In this document: positions 7,131 to 8,018 of the stretch, piece by piece | Numbering within the stretch: the stretch's first letter is position 1 | Layout: each line of letters begins with the position of its first letter | Assembly (NCBI GenBank): GCA_964246185.1 | Contig: CAXTPP010000150.1 | Coordinates: 1-8,018 of the forward strand | DNA length: 8,018 bases | Origin: LMUY01 sp964246185 | GTDB lineage: Bacteria > Pseudomonadota > Alphaproteobacteria > Acetobacterales > Acetobacteraceae | Direction: 5' to 3' | Made by a program: the position numbers and the translations under genes | Notes under the pieces: model-generated | Database searches by the model: none | Told to the model about the DNA's origin: nothing | What the model saw: only the letters and a program-made list of their open reading frames with translations

Positions 7131-7345
7131 ATTGCTGCCGGCAGGATAACGCCAGCAGCGATGGGAGGGAGTGCGACCGTCTTCGTCAATGGTCATCGCA
7201 ACTGCCGAGTGGCAGGTTGGTCGCGCCCTGCCGGGGCCACGCCTCGTGCATGAGGCATTATGGTGCGGGACCCGCTTGGACCCGACCGCATGTAAGGTGA
7301 TGCAGCTGTGGCTGCAGTGCAGACTACCCCGGACCCACACGCCTA
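7131..7345 (+). ncRNA. Candidate IS1111-type bridge RNA (seekRNA)
   Basis: The 288 bases after the transposase stop have no coding frame of note but contain ordered hairpins and guide-like matches. (1) A 5' stem-loop: ATTGCTGC (7131-7138) pairs with GCAGCGAT (7155-7162), eight pairs with one G-U. (2) A target-loop candidate: left arm GTGGCAGG (7209-7216) equals the eight bases spanning the restored target site. Hairpin TGGTC/GGCCA (7218-7222 with 7235-7239) follows, then right arm GCCTCGT (7241-7247), complementary to target bases 7418-7424. (3) A donor-loop candidate: left arm CATGTAAGG (7289-7297) equals the element's right end with core, then hairpin TGCAGC-TGTG-GCTGCA (7301-7316), then right arm CAGACTA (7320-7326), complementary at 5 of 7 positions to left-end bases 5929-5935. 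The order target then donor matches known bridge RNAs. The exact 5' and 3' ends are guesses. Alternative pairings exist, notably GGCAGG with CCTGCC (7227-7232). Confidence 0.68.
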
Positions 7346-7392
7346 ATCGAACCGACGCCAGCAAATGAGGAGAGCCGCCGCCCAGAACGCCC

Positions 7393-7398
7393 TTGACG
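7393..7398 (+). promoter_or_regulatory. Candidate -35 box at the right end of the IS110 element, facing outward
   Basis: TTGACG matches five of six positions of the sigma-70 -35 consensus and lies about 18 bases inside the right end, pointing outward. In a circular form it would pair with TACTAT at the left end (5929-5934). In the linear copy it could also activate a neighbour that happens to supply a -10; here the neighbour is dead IS630 sequence. Confidence 0.45.
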
Positions 7399-7416
7399 CC
7401 TGAACCGTCATGTAAG

Positions 7417-7958
7417 GACGAGGCACGCGTCGGTCAGCCAGGCACTCTGACCTATGTATGGACAGACCGAGGCAGCCGCCCGCCCACGCCGCGCGACCTA
7501 CGATACGAGTGGGCGAAGCTGGTCAAGGTTCCGCCTGCGAAGCAGGTGGAATACCAGCGCAGGGCTATGTCTTCGGCGCTGTCTGTCCCGCCCGTGGCTG
7601 CGGCGCCGCCCTCGTCCTGCCGGAGGTGAACGCGTCGGCCAGGAACCGGCACCTGGCTGAGATCAGCCGCAATGTCCAACCCGGCGCCCATGCCGTAGTC
7701 ACCCTCGATGGCGCCGCATGGCATCAAACCGGTGGCAAGCTGCACGTGCCGGACACCATCAGCCTGCTGCACCTCCCGCCTTGCTGCCCGGGGCTGAACC
7801 CGGTCGAAGACGTCTGGCAGTATCTACAGCAGAACCATCTCAGCCACCGGGTCTTGCCCGGCTACGACGACATCGTCGACGCCTGTTGCAACGCATGGAA
7901 TGCTCTCATGGACATGCCCGAGCGCATCAAATCCATCGCGTCTCGCACCTGGACGTAG
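7417..7958 (+). pseudogene. IS630 transposase, 3' fragment (catalytic domain, interrupted by a 50-nt insert)
   Basis: The frame resumes with DEARVGQPGTLTYVWTDRGS, the first motif of the DDE catalytic domain (first Asp at 7417-7419), and runs through PRDLRYEWA to 7515. A 50-base insert (7516-7565) follows and shifts the frame. From 7566 the expected continuation YVFGAVCPARGCGAALVLPEVNA appears in another frame. Then come VTLDGAAWHQTGG with the second Asp, LNPVEDVWQYL with the final Glu, and the usual C-terminal NALMDMPERIKSIASRTW before the TAG at 7956-7958. All three DDE residues survive although the reading frame is broken, so the fragment decayed fairly recently or slowly. It is separated from its N-terminal half by the IS110 element. 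Confidence 0.85.
7516..7565. repeat. 50-nt palindromic insert in the IS630 catalytic domain
   Basis: Compared with the expected join of RYEWA to YVFGAVCPARG, 50 extra bases are present. Their centre is an imperfect palindrome: TTCCGCCTGC (7529-7538), loop GAA, GCAGGTGGAA (7542-7551), nine of ten positions paired. The four bases GGGC occur on both sides (7511-7514 and 7562-7565), but the reading frame argues against a simple 4-bp duplication. It may be a small palindromic mobile unit or a footprint of an earlier insertion; I recognise no family. Confidence 0.5.
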
Positions 7959-7966
7959 GTCAAAGC

Positions 7967-8018
7967 ATCTCTAGTGTCCTGGTTCTGGAGTTTGCTTACC
8001 ACCTTGTACGATTTTCGG
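7967..8018. other. Right-edge flank with lower GC content
   Basis: After the putative right end of IS630 the base composition drops (TTTGCTTACC, TGTACGATTTTC). The stretch is too short to assign. It is either the chromosomal or plasmid flank, or the start of another mobile element; no gene is visible in it. Confidence 0.25.

Larger units (their letters stand above)
5928..7416 (+). mobile_element. IS110/IS1111-family insertion sequence, apparently complete
   Basis: This block interrupts the IS630 coding sequence exactly between Gln (CAG, ending 5927) and Asp (GAC, starting 7417). Taking it out restores WWQ-DEARVGQ, so the boundaries are fixed to within the shared dinucleotide AG (5926-5927 and 7415-7416). 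It is about 1.49 kb with one intact transposase gene, 76 bases of 5' non-coding DNA and 288 bases of 3' non-coding DNA. The long 3' non-coding part is the arrangement known for the IS1111 subgroup, whereas classical IS110/IS621 elements have the long non-coding segment 5' of the gene. There is no conventional target duplication beyond the AG, and only a weak end similarity (ATACTATGA against CTTACATGA read inward), as expected for a family that lacks proper terminal inverted repeats. Being intact inside a decayed element, it arrived later. Confidence 0.88.
5259..7966 (+). mobile_element. Decayed IS630-family element, split by an IS110 element
   Basis: The element is defined by the two halves of an IS630 transposase gene (5330-5927 and 7417-7958). 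The termini are uncertain. The best candidate inverted repeat I can find is GCCTTGAC at 5259-5266 against GTCAAAGC at 7959-7966 (7 of 8 paired), immediately outside the coding region on the right and 63 bases outside it on the left. IS630 elements insert at TA. A TA lies a few bases past the right repeat (CTCTAG, near 7973), but no matching TA is visible at the left, so the true ends may differ. Removing the IS110 insertion leaves about 1.2 kb, which is normal for IS630. Confidence 0.55.

Noticed and set aside
7135..7144. Palindrome CTGCCGGCAG as a transcription terminator for the IS110 transposase
   Set aside because: No T run follows it, and it overlaps a longer stem-loop that fits the 5' part of the candidate guide RNA better.
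7511..7565. GGGC as a target duplication of the 50-nt insert
   Set aside because: Removing the insert with one GGGC copy leaves the wrong reading frame for the IS630 continuation, so the four-base match is probably chance.
7393..7629. A separate small protein beginning at the TTG at 7393
   Set aside because: Its first residues are IS110 end sequence, and the rest is the IS630 catalytic fragment followed by frameshifted sequence; it is a product of the element junction.

Overview
The window is very GC-rich (except its last 60 bases) with compact gene spacing. Its bluB, accA, MAPEG-like and DHA2-type proteins look like those of an alphaproteobacterium. The transposases resemble ones I associate with Acetobacteraceae (Roseomonas/Acidiphilium-like), but that placement is from memory of protein style and is not proven here.

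Layout. Bases 1-5149 are chromosomal genes: a bluB gene cut by the left edge (minus strand), a divergent accA, a short lipoprotein gene (minus), a MAPEG-like membrane protein gene (plus), a DHA2-type MFS exporter (minus), a doubtful small plus-strand ORF, and a second MFS exporter (minus) that carries two compensating frameshifts. None of these forms an obvious operon. Most neighbours are convergent or divergent, and only the two exporters share a strand.

Bases of about 5259-7966 are a mobile-element nest. An IS630-family transposase gene, already decayed by a 16-bp tandem-repeat expansion, a frameshift at an A6 run and a 50-nt palindromic insert, is split by an apparently intact IS110/IS1111-family element (about 5928-7416). 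The IS110 element sits between the Gln and the first catalytic Asp codon of the IS630 reading frame, and a dinucleotide AG is present at both junctions.

The most interesting signal is the 288-base non-coding 3' part of the IS110 element. It contains segments that match the sequences a bridge RNA/seekRNA would need to recognise: GTGGCAGG (identical to the left target flank plus core), GCCTCGT (complementary to the right target flank), and CATGTAAGG (identical to the element's own right end plus core). They are arranged around hairpins in the expected order, target loop then donor loop. I therefore read this as an IS110 bridge-RNA system whose guide is aimed at the conserved catalytic-motif codons of another transposase. 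Joining the element ends would also assemble a -35/-10 pair that is not present in the linear copy.
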